Shown: one piece after another, positions 1 through 7,122 of the stretch
Layout: every line of letters starts with the position of its first letter
How positions within the stretch are numbered: position 1 is the stretch's first letter
From: SHYG01 sp041485445
GTDB lineage: Bacteria > Chloroflexota > Dehalococcoidia > Lucifugimonadales > UBA3495
DNA length: 18,720 bases
Assembly: GCA_041485445.1 (NCBI GenBank)
Contig: JBGPJN010000021.1
Location: 1 to 18,720, forward strand
Reading direction: 5' to 3'
The notes under the pieces: model-generated
What the model saw: the letters and a program-made list of their open reading frames with translations, nothing else
Database searches by the model: none
What the model was told of the DNA's origin: nothing
Program-made: the position numbers and the translations under genes

Positions 1-99
1 AGGGGCAGACCTGTGTGTCTGCCCTACGGCTGGAGGGGCAGACCAGGGCGCACACGCAGGTGCGCCTCTACGGGCAGACCGGAAATGAAACAGCCGTGG
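1..99. repeat. Interspersed repeat, copy A (left edge)
   Basis: This stretch matches 9377-9475 at a constant offset of 9376, with about 7 mismatches over 99 bp and no gaps. It is built of short nested inverted units: GGGCAGAC pairs with GTCTGCCC, and CAGGTGCGCC pairs with the preceding GGGCGCAC. It ends in ATGAAAC, as copy B does. The upstream half of this copy may lie outside the window. It looks like a non-coding, MITE- or REP-like family, and an ORF running through it is not believable. Confidence 0.85.
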
Positions 100-117
100 G
101 GGGGTGGAGCCCCGCGG

Positions 118-177
118 CCTCATCCCCCCGGCGCCTTGCCGCTGATATACGAGGGGGTCAGGGGGATGAGGGCAAGG
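118..177. repeat. G/C-rich palindrome downstream of the SGNH hydrolase gene
   Basis: A perfect 11-bp inverted repeat, CCTCATCCCCC at 118-128 and GGGGGATGAGG at 161-171, is extended by CCTTGCC and GGCAAGG. It lies about 40-100 bp beyond the stop of the SGNH hydrolase gene on the minus strand. It could act as a transcription end hairpin but has no T-run, so the terminator role is inference. It resembles other C-rich palindromes in this window. Confidence 0.6.
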
Positions 178-219
178 GGCCAAACGGGTGATGCCCTGAG
201 ACTAAACTGCCCAGCCCGC

Positions 220-1410
220 TTACTTCGGCTTTGCACATGCGGATGCCAACTGCATTTTGATAGGTGGGGAAACATTCGCCGGCGTTTGGCGGCACAGCTC
301 GTCCCGCAGGATTGCAGACATGCGCTCCGCAACAAGCAGATTCGCGCTGCCAGTAATATGCACTGCGTCTAGGTAAATCGGGGTAGCGGCGCCGCCAAAT
401 GAGTCGCTGAGGTCGTAAACATGGCGATATGCATCCTGGTCCGCTATCTGCTCGCGGATCCGGCTGCGCATGTGGCGCAAGACCTCTGACTCAGACTTGC
501 TCACCTCGCGGTCCAAGATCCGGCGCTCGGACTCATCCAGGGGCTTGGCATCCAAGGCGAGGGCCGGCTGGAACATAACCACTGGCGCGAACCCATAGCT
601 GGCGCCCAACGCCGCCACTATCCCCGAGTTTTCCAGCCAAATATCAGCCGCCTGGTCTGCCACCTTGGGCACACCTTCAGGCGCCGTTCCGCGGCTACGC
701 CCTACCCCGGTGCGTCTCATGAGGTAGTCAACAAGGCGAAAGGTGCCGGTGGAACGGACCAGCGGACCCAGAACCCTCTCATATTTAGCGCGGATAATCG
801 GCTCGTGGAAGTGCCCGCCGGGCGCATTGACCCCTTGGTTAGCGCTCACCGCGTCATTGTATCCGTTGTAGAAGATCACCACATCCGGGCGTTTCCCGGA
901 TTGGAGTTCCCGGATTAAGGCAAAAACATCCTGAGTTGAAACGTAGGCAATCTCCCCCAGGTTGGTTACCTGTGTATCCACTCCCCATTTCAGGTTAAGC
1001 AGGCCCGCCAGGTGACTTGGTATGGTCTGGTTATCCGGGGCCCCGTACCCCCACATAGATGAGCCGCCCATCGTCCACACCTGCAATGTCTCGGCCTGGG
1101 ATGAGTTGTTGAGTGTAACCCGATTTCCGGATTCATTTATATTGATCAAGGTCCCGTTGAACGGTTTCCGGCCCCAGACAACGTACGGCTTGTACACGAT
1201 GCGATCGCTCTCCGCCAGCTCTCGATACAACACTTTGGGGTCGTAGTCAGCGCCTTTATAAGCAGGAAGGTCCGCTTTCTTTTCGGTTACTCCTGCGCTG
1301 AACAGATGAGCCTCGGCAAAGATCGCTCCCCTGGCCAGCAGCTCCACTACCAACACCGCCAACACGCAAAGGCCAACCACCGCCAAGGCGCTTTTGGTTC
1401 TGTCTCCCAA
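220..1410 (-). CDS. Membrane-anchored SGNH/GDSL-type hydrolase
   Basis: This 396-residue protein has one N-terminal membrane helix (about residues 8-30) followed by an extracytoplasmic SGNH hydrolase fold. Visible blocks are the nucleophile GGSSMWG (Ser117), the oxyanion block NGYND (Gly183, Asn185), and the terminal dyad DAVH (Asp348, His351). The family removes or transfers O-acyl groups on glycans or lipids. The start is TTG at 1410, behind a GAGG Shine-Dalgarno with 7-nt spacing. The gene is last in a minus-strand series with a DUF5989 peptide, a carbamoyltransferase and an SxtJ-like protein, which suggests it edits the same product. The exact substrate is unknown. The fold call is secure; the role is inference. 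Confidence 0.85.
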   Translation of the reverse strand: MGDRTKSALAVVGLCVLAVLVVELLARGAIFAEAHLFSAGVTEKKADLPAYKGADYDPKVLYRELAESDRIVYKPYVVWGRKPFNGTLININESGNRVTLNNSSQAETLQVWTMGGSSMWGYGAPDNQTIPSHLAGLLNLKWGVDTQVTNLGEIAYVSTQDVFALIRELQSGKRPDVVIFYNGYNDAVSANQGVNAPGGHFHEPIIRAKYERVLGPLVRSTGTFRLVDYLMRRTGVGRSRGTAPEGVPKVADQAADIWLENSGIVAALGASYGFAPVVMFQPALALDAKPLDESERRILDREVSKSESEVLRHMRSRIREQIADQDAYRHVYDLSDSFGGAATPIYLDAVHITGSANLLVAERMSAILRDELCRQTPANVSPPIKMQLASACAKPK

Positions 1411-1452
1411 AGTCTGACCTCAAAAAGCCGAATGACCGGTGGCATTCCCTGG

Positions 1453-1541
1453 CCCTCATCCCCCGGCCACTTCTCCCTGGGGGAGCAGGGGGGGATGTTG
1501 GCATCGCTCCCTCCCCCACTGGGAGAGGGCAGGGGTGAGGG
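1453..1541. repeat. C-rich inverted repeat between the SGNH and DUF5989 genes
   Basis: The left arm begins CCCTCATCCCCCGGCC and the right arm ends GGGCAGGGGTGAGGG. An inner CTCCC/GGGAG pairing makes a long imperfect hairpin. It fills most of the 146-bp gap between the DUF5989 stop (1557) and the SGNH start (1410), so it may attenuate read-through inside the operon. It belongs to the same C-rich palindrome class as copies near 6832, 7082 and 9500. Confidence 0.6.
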
Positions 1542-1556
1542 CGCCGGACGGCTGCT

Positions 1557-1736
1557 CTAGAAGAGCGTGTAAATGAAGGGCCCAATCCCAGTGGAGCTGC
1601 CCACCACAATGACCAGTCCGAAGAACAGCAGAACGAATATCAAGGGAAACATCCACCACATCTTGCGGTGCCACAGAAAGCCGAACAGCTCCCCGGCGAT
1701 CCCAAACTTGCCGCCTATTTCCCGCATTGCGCGCAT
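1557..1736 (-). CDS. DUF5989 / SxtK-like small membrane protein
   Basis: This 59-residue ORF is too short for many gene callers. It starts at ATG 1736 behind AGGAG with 5-nt spacing and ends at TAG 1557. The protein has a short amphipathic head (MRAMREIGGKFG...), then FGFLWHRKMWW and a hydrophobic helix at about residues 29-46, and ends in GPFIYTLF. The WxRKxWW turn and the PFIYTLF end are what I know from DUF5989 proteins, the group that includes SxtK. Those are routinely found beside carbamoyltransferases and SGNH hydrolases, as here. The molecular function is unknown; membrane anchoring or partnering of the carbamoyltransferase is a guess. Family recognition is from memory of the pattern. 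Confidence 0.85.
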   Translation of the reverse strand: MRAMREIGGKFGIAGELFGFLWHRKMWWMFPLIFVLLFFGLVIVVGSSTGIGPFIYTLF

Positions 1737-2035
1737 ATCAACTCCTGCCCAATATGACCCTGGCGCCAGCCACTCTTCCGTTCAAGCTAAGACTCGCGTC
1801 CGATCCGGACTAAGTGCTTGTCTTCCTTGCCGCCACCCAGCGGCATGCCCATGGGAACCACCCGGTGGCCAGGCGGTGTGCCGCCGGGGTTTGGCACAGA
1901 ATCTCCTGGCCAGAATCTAAGAAACTAAAGGCGAAAGCCCAGGGGTGCTGTTGGCGGGACGGCCGCCTGCGCCGCTAAACCACTGCTTTCCCGGACCGCG
2001 CCTGCCAACTGCGGCTGGGGCGCGCTTGGAACATG
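1737..2035. other. 299-bp gap between DUF5989 and carbamoyltransferase genes
   Basis: No convincing gene was found on either strand. There is only short local dyad symmetry around 1855-1890 (CCACCCGGTGG and nearby GGTGTGCCG) and no clear promoter. The gap is unusually wide for genes that normally sit close together. Confidence 0.4.
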
Positions 2036-3814
2036 CTACTTCTTCTTGTCCACTATATAGTTGCCCATCACCAGGGAGTCTATCCCGCTCTTGTCAAAGG
2101 TATCCAGGGCATGGGCCGGGGTGTTGACAATGGGCTCGCCGCGCACGTTGAAGGAGGTGTTCAGCAACACCGGCACCCCGGTGGCCTCGCCAAACCGCTT
2201 GATCAACTTATAGTAGAGGGGGCTGGTCTCGGGAAACACGGTCTGCAGCCGCGCGGTCCCCAGGTGGCTCACCGCCGGAATCACCTCTTGCTTGCTCTCG
2301 TGGACCGGCACTACCAGGAGCATGAAGCGCGCCGGCATGCTCTCCTCCGCCTTGGGGAGATCAAAGTACTGCTGGGCGGCCTCGGCCAGGACCGACGGCG
2401 CGAAAGGCCGGAACGGCTCGCGGAACTTGATCTTGGTGTTGACCAGGTCCTTGGTCTCCGCGCGGCGAGGGTCGGCCAGAATGCTGCGGTGGCCCAGGGA
2501 GCGGGGCCCCCACTCAAAGCGGCCCTGGGACCAGCCGATGACGTCCCCGGCCACCAGCCGCTCCACGGTCTGGTCAATCAAGGCAGACTCATCTTCCACG
2601 CACTGGTAGCGCACCCCGGCCTGGTCCAGGGTGGACTGGACCTCCCCGGCATTGTAGGCCTGGCCCCAGTAGGCGTGGTCCATCACCATGCGCTTGGTGT
2701 TCCCCAGGGCGCAGTGCCAGGCGACCAGGGCCGCGCCGATGGAACCGCCCCCGTCTCCCGCCGAAGGCTGAATGTACAGCTCTTTGAAGGGTGTCTCCCG
2801 AAGAATCCGGTTGTTGGCCACCGAGTTCAGGGCCACTCCGCCCGCCAGACAAAGCCGGGTCAAGCCGGTCTGCCGGTGCAGCTCCCGCGCCAGGTTGAGG
2901 ATCAGCTCCTCGGCCACCCTCTGGATGCTGGCGGCGATGTCGGCGTAGTGCTGGTTGTAGGCGCACATCTCGTCGTAGTTGTGGGGACGCGGCCCGTAGT
3001 AGGAAGGGTACCCGCTGGTCTTGGTGAAGAAGGGCACTTCGACACCCCGCGGCTCCCCGAACAGCTGGCTGAGCTTGGGGCTGAAGGACCGCTTGGTGCT
3101 GCGGTGGAAGGCGAAGTACCGGGGGTCCAGCCAGTAGGAGCCGTCATCGTTCTGGATGACCACTTTCCGGACCTCGTCCATGTACTTGGGCGTGCCGTAG
3201 GGCGCCATGCCCATGACCTTATATTCGCCCTCGTTCACCTCAAAGCCGAGAAAGGCGGTGAAGGCGCTGTACAGCAGGCCGATGGAGTGGGGAAAACGCA
3301 GCTCGTGGGTGAGGTTAAGGTCGCTGCCCCGGCCCACGCCCATGGTGGTGGTGGCCCACTCGCCCACCCCGTCAAAGGTGAGCACCGCGGCCTCGTCGTA
3401 GGGCGAGCAGAAGTAGGCGCTGGCGGCGTGGGACAGGTGATGCTCCGAGAAGAGGATCTTATTGGCATCAATGCCCACGGACTTGACGATGGCGCTCTTG
3501 ATCCACAGTTTATCAAAGAGCCAGGTGCGCATGCTCTGAACGTAAGTCCCGTAGGTCTGGGGGAACCCAGACATTGCGGTCTTGAGCAACCGGTCAAATT
3601 TGACGAAAGGCTTCTCAAAGAAGGCCACGTAGTCCAGGTCCTTGCCGGTGATGCCGCCCTGGTCCAGACAGAACTGGATGGCGTTGCGGGGAAATTCGAA
3701 GTCGTGCTTCTTACGGGTGAACCGCTCCTCTTCGGCGGCGGCGATCACCACTCCGTCCTCAATAAGGGCCGCGGCGGCATCGTGGAAATAGCAGGAGATC
3801 CCTAAAATGCGCAT
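2036..3814 (-). CDS. O-carbamoyltransferase, NodU/CmcH/SxtI family
   Basis: This 592-residue protein is full length for the family, which uses carbamoyl phosphate and ATP to carbamoylate a hydroxyl of a sugar or natural product. The N-terminal Carbam_trans_N domain (kinase/TsaD-like fold) opens MRILGISCYFHDAAAALIED. It carries the metal-binding HHLSH at 125-129 and the phosphate loops DGVGEW (148-153) and AGGVALNSVANN (324-335). The C-terminal domain holds the signature GRFEWGPRSLGHRSI (431-445) and NTSFNVRGEPIV (552-563). ATG at 3814 is preceded by AAAGGT. The gene starts 15 bp after the SxtJ-like gene ends, so the two are surely co-transcribed. The substrate cannot be read from sequence. 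A long frame on the opposite strand is a codon-bias shadow. Confidence 0.95.
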   Translation of the reverse strand: MRILGISCYFHDAAAALIEDGVVIAAAEEERFTRKKHDFEFPRNAIQFCLDQGGITGKDLDYVAFFEKPFVKFDRLLKTAMSGFPQTYGTYVQSMRTWLFDKLWIKSAIVKSVGIDANKILFSEHHLSHAASAYFCSPYDEAAVLTFDGVGEWATTTMGVGRGSDLNLTHELRFPHSIGLLYSAFTAFLGFEVNEGEYKVMGMAPYGTPKYMDEVRKVVIQNDDGSYWLDPRYFAFHRSTKRSFSPKLSQLFGEPRGVEVPFFTKTSGYPSYYGPRPHNYDEMCAYNQHYADIAASIQRVAEELILNLARELHRQTGLTRLCLAGGVALNSVANNRILRETPFKELYIQPSAGDGGGSIGAALVAWHCALGNTKRMVMDHAYWGQAYNAGEVQSTLDQAGVRYQCVEDESALIDQTVERLVAGDVIGWSQGRFEWGPRSLGHRSILADPRRAETKDLVNTKIKFREPFRPFAPSVLAEAAQQYFDLPKAEESMPARFMLLVVPVHESKQEVIPAVSHLGTARLQTVFPETSPLYYKLIKRFGEATGVPVLLNTSFNVRGEPIVNTPAHALDTFDKSGIDSLVMGNYIVDKKK

Positions 3815-3829
3815 TTCGACCTTTAGCCC

Positions 3830-4189
3830 TTAGTACTGATTTTTCATGGTTTCAAGCGTGTGCGCCACGGGCTGACGCTTGATCCAGCCGTGCCGGCGAG
3901 AACGCCGTATCGCCAGCGGATCTGAGAACAGTTTGAACGGAACGGCCATCACGGCCAAGACGGTCCAATAGGTCAGTGAAAGAATCAGGACCATCTGGAT
4001 ATTGCCCAGGGTCTCGGCAAACTTGATCCATAGGTTCCAGCCGCGCCTCAGGAGGCCCGGCTTCCGTTTCGCTGGCGTTTGTGCCCTTGCGATCCTAACG
4101 TTTGATTGCTCCGCTTGGCGTGGGTGTGCCGGCTGGCCGGTCCCACCGGCTTCAGGCTTCACGCCCACGTTGGTTTGCCCTCTATTCAT
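3830..4189 (-). CDS. SxtJ-like small membrane protein
   Basis: This 119-residue protein has a polar, disordered first 45 residues and a basic amphipathic stretch (LLRRGWNLWIKFAETLG). One hydrophobic segment follows at about 65-87, then FKLFSDPLAIRR and a basic tail. The order of amphipathic helix, membrane helix and a (G/S)DPL-type motif matches the C-terminal half of the SxtJ-like membrane proteins that accompany SxtI-type carbamoyltransferases; longer members have further helices. ATG 4189 follows GAGG with 5-nt spacing. It is the first gene of the minus-strand cassette, 15 bp ahead of the carbamoyltransferase. Function is unknown. Family placement rests mainly on this pattern and the neighbour. 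Confidence 0.7.
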   Translation of the reverse strand: MNRGQTNVGVKPEAGGTGQPAHPRQAEQSNVRIARAQTPAKRKPGLLRRGWNLWIKFAETLGNIQMVLILSLTYWTVLAVMAVPFKLFSDPLAIRRSRRHGWIKRQPVAHTLETMKNQY

Positions 4190-4737
4190 GCTGCCTCACG
4201 TCGCGTAGTTACAGACCATACCCCAAAGGTGGCGAAATGGAGCCACCGGCCGGTGAGCCAGTTAAGCCAGTTGCGTGGGCCGCCCAAAGGGGGTCCCGGC
4301 CGGCTTGGCCAGAGTTACGTCCCCAGTGCCATCCCAATGGCGCGGAGTACGGTGAAGCCCGACACCGTGGAGGCGGGCGGCTACCGCGTCACCCGCGCAA
4401 CCGGTCTTCGGTCATTTGCTTGACCGCAACGGCCGCCGGCATCACAGGGCGCTGGATGGTTCGTCTGCTCCGACTTTCGGTGTCTGGGAACGTATTTGCC
4501 ACGAGACTTTCCGTCTTTTACCCAAGCATTGTAGCACGTGACCTGTAACCAGACTGGGGGGCGAAGTGCGACAATATGGTCTCCAAAAGGGGCCAGGCCG
4601 GCCAGGCCCCAGGCCTTTGATGGCACGCCTCGGCCACTGTAGCCGGCAACGGCCGCGATCCGTATCCGGCCCCTCGGGCCAACCCCCGCCACGCCACCAA
4701 CAGCGCCAGCAGAAACGTTTAGGGTGGTACTAGCCGA
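4190..4737. other. Non-coding gap upstream of the carbamoyltransferase cassette
   Basis: About 550 bp between two divergent units. Frames of 60-148 codons occur on both strands but show no family resemblance, no credible ribosome site and no protein-like composition. I see nothing beyond the weak minus-strand promoter candidate at 4528-4536. Confidence 0.5.
4528..4536 (-). promoter_or_regulatory. Possible extended -10 promoter for the carbamoyltransferase cassette
   Basis: The minus strand reads TGCTACAAT, an extended -10 (TGN plus TACAAT), with no good -35 at 16-18 bp. It would start RNA near 4521, giving a leader of about 330 nt to the SxtJ-like gene. It is a weak candidate, listed because no better one was seen upstream of the cassette. 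Confidence 0.3.
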
Positions 4738-4766
4738 TTGACATGGTATCAACTCGTCAGTATTAT
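4738..4766 (+). promoter_or_regulatory. Near-consensus sigma-70 promoter
   Basis: TTGACA at 4738-4743, a 17-bp spacer, and TATTAT at 4761-4766 give a 6/6 -35, ideal spacing and a 5/6 -10. The start point would be near 4773. It faces the solute-binding protein gene and implies an untranslated leader of about 140 nt (to ATG 4917) or 335 nt (to ATG 5109). Confidence 0.75.
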
Positions 4767-4899
4767 TTCGGTGCCTGCCGCATGGGACGTTCCTGGCGGC
4801 AGGCGTAAGGCCAATCTGTTTGCCAGCCTGTGGTGGTTAGAGCGGTAACCAGGCCGGCAACCCGCGTCAACCCCCGCATCAACCGTGGAAGATTCGATT

Positions 4900-4919
4900 G
4901 GAGGAGGAAGACGCCCATG
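4900..4919 (+). promoter_or_regulatory. Strong ribosome site ahead of an upstream in-frame ATG
   Basis: GGAGGAGGAAG at 4900-4910 lies 6 nt before ATG 4917, which is in frame with the solute-binding protein gene (64 codons upstream of ATG 5109). It is the best Shine-Dalgarno in the region, whereas ATG 5109 has none. Initiation here would put a charged 64-residue extension before the lipoprotein signal, so either this ATG opens a leader peptide or the gene start was altered by the repeat at 4979-5050. Confidence 0.5.
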
Positions 4920-4978
4920 GGGATCTTCAGGAGGTCCGAGCTTCTCGAGCCTGGCATAAATATCATACGTGGAGCTGA

Positions 4979-5050
4979 CGAAATCCCCCCTGGCCCCCCT
5001 TTTCCTTACGCTTCGCTAAGGCAAGGCAAGAGAGGTCGGGGGGATTTTCG
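4979..5050. repeat. Palindromic C-rich repeat in the 5' region of the binding-protein gene
   Basis: The outer arms CGAAATCCCCCCTGGCC (4979-4995) and GGTCGGGGGGATTTTCG (5034-5050) are imperfect inverted repeats. A small central hairpin CCTTA/TAAGG (5004-5008, 5017-5021) sits between them. The layout is that of a roughly 72-bp MITE-like insertion. Its length (a multiple of three) leaves an open reading frame through it. Confidence 0.7.
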
Positions 5051-5108
5051 CCGTGACCGCCTCTCAACCAATTTAGACACCGCGGCAAGGCTCGGCAAGC
5101 TTCCTGCC

Positions 5109-6821
5109 ATGCGAGGCATGGGGTTAGTGTTGCTCCTGTCGCTGGCGGTGGCCTGCGGCGCCGCGGCCACCGCCACGCCTCCGGCCGCCACCCCGACGGC
5201 GATCGGGGCGCCCGCCGTAGTGCCCGGGCCCACCGCCACGGCGGCGCCCAAGGCGACCCCTAGCGTGGCCGCGCCGCAGGTGAACCCCGGCAAGCTCACC
5301 TTGATGGCCGGGGACCTGGCGGACGAGAAGTTCGACAACGCCTTCTCCAACGGCCAGCCGGGGGGCCGCTACTACCGGCGCATCCTGCACGGCTTCCTGA
5401 TCTCCGACAACGCCAAGCGGGAGATGGTGCCGGGCATCGCCAGCCAGTGGGCCCTCTCCCCCGACGGCCTGACCTGGACCTTCACCATCCGCAAGGGAGC
5501 CAAGTTCCATGATGGGTCGGAGGTAACTCCGGAAGACGTGCTGTGGACCATGCAGCACACCGCGGGCCCCCAGGCCTTTGAGTACGTGCTGCACACCACG
5601 CCCCTCCGGATGTCCCGGGGGATGGACAAGATCGAGATGACCGGGCCGGACAAGGTGAGCCTGACCACCAAGACGCCCGCCACCGAGATTGGCCTCTCCG
5701 CATCCGAGGCGGGGAGCTTCGTCTTGCACGTGATGCCCAAGCGGGACAAGCTGCACGACGCCGAGGCGGAGGAAGCCTACCAGCGCGCCCCCATCGGCGC
5801 CGGGCCCATGAAACTGGCCAGCCGCATCCAGGCCTCGGTGATGCGGTTCGAGCGGTTTGACGGCTTCTACTACCAACCCAAGAACGGCTTACCCGAAGAC
5901 AAGCGGATGAAGTTCCAGTCGCTGGACCTGTTCCTGGTGCCCGAGGAAGCGACGCGGGTGGCTGCGGTGCGGTCGGGGGAGGCCGATATCGTGCCCGCCA
6001 GCCTGGCCACCAGGAAGCAGGTGGAGGCCGGCGGCGGGCGCATCCTCTTCGGCGAGGAGGGCCTGGTGGTGGAGGCCCGGCACCGCGGGTGCTGGGACCC
6101 CAAGTTTCCCTGCAACAAGAAGGCGGTGCGTCAGGCCTTGGACTTCGCCCTGGACAAGGAGCTGATCCGGGACAAGCTCCACGGAGGCCCCCAGCTGTTC
6201 CAGATCAAGGGCTGGTACAACATCACCCCCAGCACCGTGGGGTACACCGCCCAGCTGGACCCTCGGCCCTTTGACCCCAACAAGGCCCGGCAGCTGCTGG
6301 CGGAAGCCGGCTATCCCGGCGGCGCGGGGTTTGGCAAGCTATACATCAACACCTGGCCTTCCACCTCCATGCCCCTGCAGCCCGAGGCCGCCCAGCTGGC
6401 CGCGGACATGTGGAAGAAGGAGCTGGGGCTGGATGTGGAGGTGAGGGTGGGGGAAAGCACCGGCACCACGGCCAAGTTCCGGTCGGGAGAGCTGGACGGG
6501 CAGATCCTGTGGCGGGAAGACGAGACCGGGATGGATGCCCTGAGCTCCATGACCAGCCGGTACGGCGACCCCAAGAGCCTTACTCGGACCCACGAGGACG
6601 CGGAGCTCTATGCGCTGGTGCAGGGGACCCTGCAGAACGTGGACCCGGTGAAGCGGGCGGAAGCCCAGAAGAAGATGTACGTGCGGCTGCGGGACGAAGC
6701 CTACCATATCGGGGTTGGGTACTCCAACATCCCCTGGGCGGTGGGGCCGCGCGTCGCTGAGTGGCGCCCGTACCCCCTATCCAGCTTCCCATCGGCGTTG
6801 CACACCGTAACGCTGAAGTAG
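5109..6821 (+). CDS. ABC transporter substrate-binding lipoprotein, family 5 (peptide/nickel type)
   Basis: The product is 570 residues from ATG 5109. That start gives a normal lipoprotein signal: MRGMGLVLLLSLAVAC, with Cys16 as the probable lipidation site (lipobox AVAC, slightly atypical). A Thr/Ala/Pro-rich linker follows to about residue 60. The mature part is a SBP_bac_5 domain, with LSPDGLTWTFTIRKGAKFHDG at about 116-136 and the usual helper region ending in EWRPYPLSS. Such proteins capture oligopeptides, nickel chelates or other small ligands outside the membrane for an ABC importer. No permease or ATPase gene adjoins it, so it is an orphan here. An in-frame ATG at 4917 has a better ribosome site but would bury the signal. 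The promoter at 4738-4766 probably drives it. Confidence 0.88.
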   Translation: MRGMGLVLLLSLAVACGAAATATPPAATPTAIGAPAVVPGPTATAAPKATPSVAAPQVNPGKLTLMAGDLADEKFDNAFSNGQPGGRYYRRILHGFLISDNAKREMVPGIASQWALSPDGLTWTFTIRKGAKFHDGSEVTPEDVLWTMQHTAGPQAFEYVLHTTPLRMSRGMDKIEMTGPDKVSLTTKTPATEIGLSASEAGSFVLHVMPKRDKLHDAEAEEAYQRAPIGAGPMKLASRIQASVMRFERFDGFYYQPKNGLPEDKRMKFQSLDLFLVPEEATRVAAVRSGEADIVPASLATRKQVEAGGGRILFGEEGLVVEARHRGCWDPKFPCNKKAVRQALDFALDKELIRDKLHGGPQLFQIKGWYNITPSTVGYTAQLDPRPFDPNKARQLLAEAGYPGGAGFGKLYINTWPSTSMPLQPEAAQLAADMWKKELGLDVEVRVGESTGTTAKFRSGELDGQILWREDETGMDALSSMTSRYGDPKSLTRTHEDAELYALVQGTLQNVDPVKRAEAQKKMYVRLRDEAYHIGVGYSNIPWAVGPRVAEWRPYPLSSFPSALHTVTLK

Positions 6822-6831
6822 GGGGAGCCGA

Positions 6832-6853
6832 CCTCACCCCGGCCCTCTCCCGG
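6832..6853. repeat. C-rich repeat after the binding-protein gene
   Basis: CCTCACCCCGGCCCTCTCCC with GGGGGAG just before it forms a short hairpin 10 bp beyond the stop at 6821. It is a member of the CCCTCACCCC-NN-CCCTCTCCC class seen near 1453, 7082 and 9500. It may help end transcription. Confidence 0.45.
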
Positions 6854-6906
6854 TGGGACAGGCTGACACGGTATGTATGTTATCTGGAACACCCGAAACA
6901 TAGAAC

Positions 6907-7024
6907 TGTCATTCTGAGCCGGAGCGCAGCGTAGGCGAAGAATCTAGAGTGGGGCAGTAAGACTCGGTGTTCGAGCCGTAGCTACCCCTGCCATTTTACA
7001 CCCTTCGCTTCGCTCAGGGCGACA
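6907..7024. repeat. MITE-like element with TGTC...GACA ends
   Basis: The ends are TGTCATTCTGAGC (6907) and GCTCAGGGCGACA (to 7024), inverted repeats with a few mismatches. They enclose about 90 bp with internal symmetry, for example CTCGG...TTCGAG around 6963-6974. The TGTCATTCTGAGC...GAAGAATCT motif is one I associate with a widespread non-coding interspersed repeat. It sits in the gap between the convergent binding-protein and hydrolase genes. No coding capacity. Confidence 0.6.
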
Positions 7025-7081
7025 TTGGTTACCCCAGGAAATGAGGCTGGTCCTAACACCTTACATACCCCTGTCAGGGGT

Positions 7082-7120
7082 GGGGAGAGGGGGCCGTGGC
7101 CTCACCCCAACCCTCTCCCC
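7082..7120 (-). terminator. Hairpin downstream of the hydrolase gene
   Basis: A perfect 10-bp stem, GGGGAGAGGG (7082-7091) and CCCTCTCCCC (7111-7120), has a 19-nt loop and lies 2 bp past the stop of the minus-strand hydrolase gene. There is no clear T-run, so it is a plausible but not classical terminator. It doubles as a member of the local C-rich palindrome family. Confidence 0.45.
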
Positions 7121-7122
7121 GG

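Noticed and set aside
2033..3805. 590-codon open frame on the plus strand
   Set aside because: It lies exactly opposite the carbamoyltransferase gene. The His/Gly/Val-rich product has no domain resemblance, and high GC makes antisense frames long.
4381..4752. 123-codon minus-strand frame and 148-codon plus-strand frame (4102-4548) in the gap
   Set aside because: No family resemblance, poor starts, and composition of non-coding high-GC DNA.
6960..6985. GTTCGAGCC resembling a tRNA T-loop
   Set aside because: No acceptor, anticodon or D-arm could be folded around it; it is part of the internal hairpin of the repeat element.
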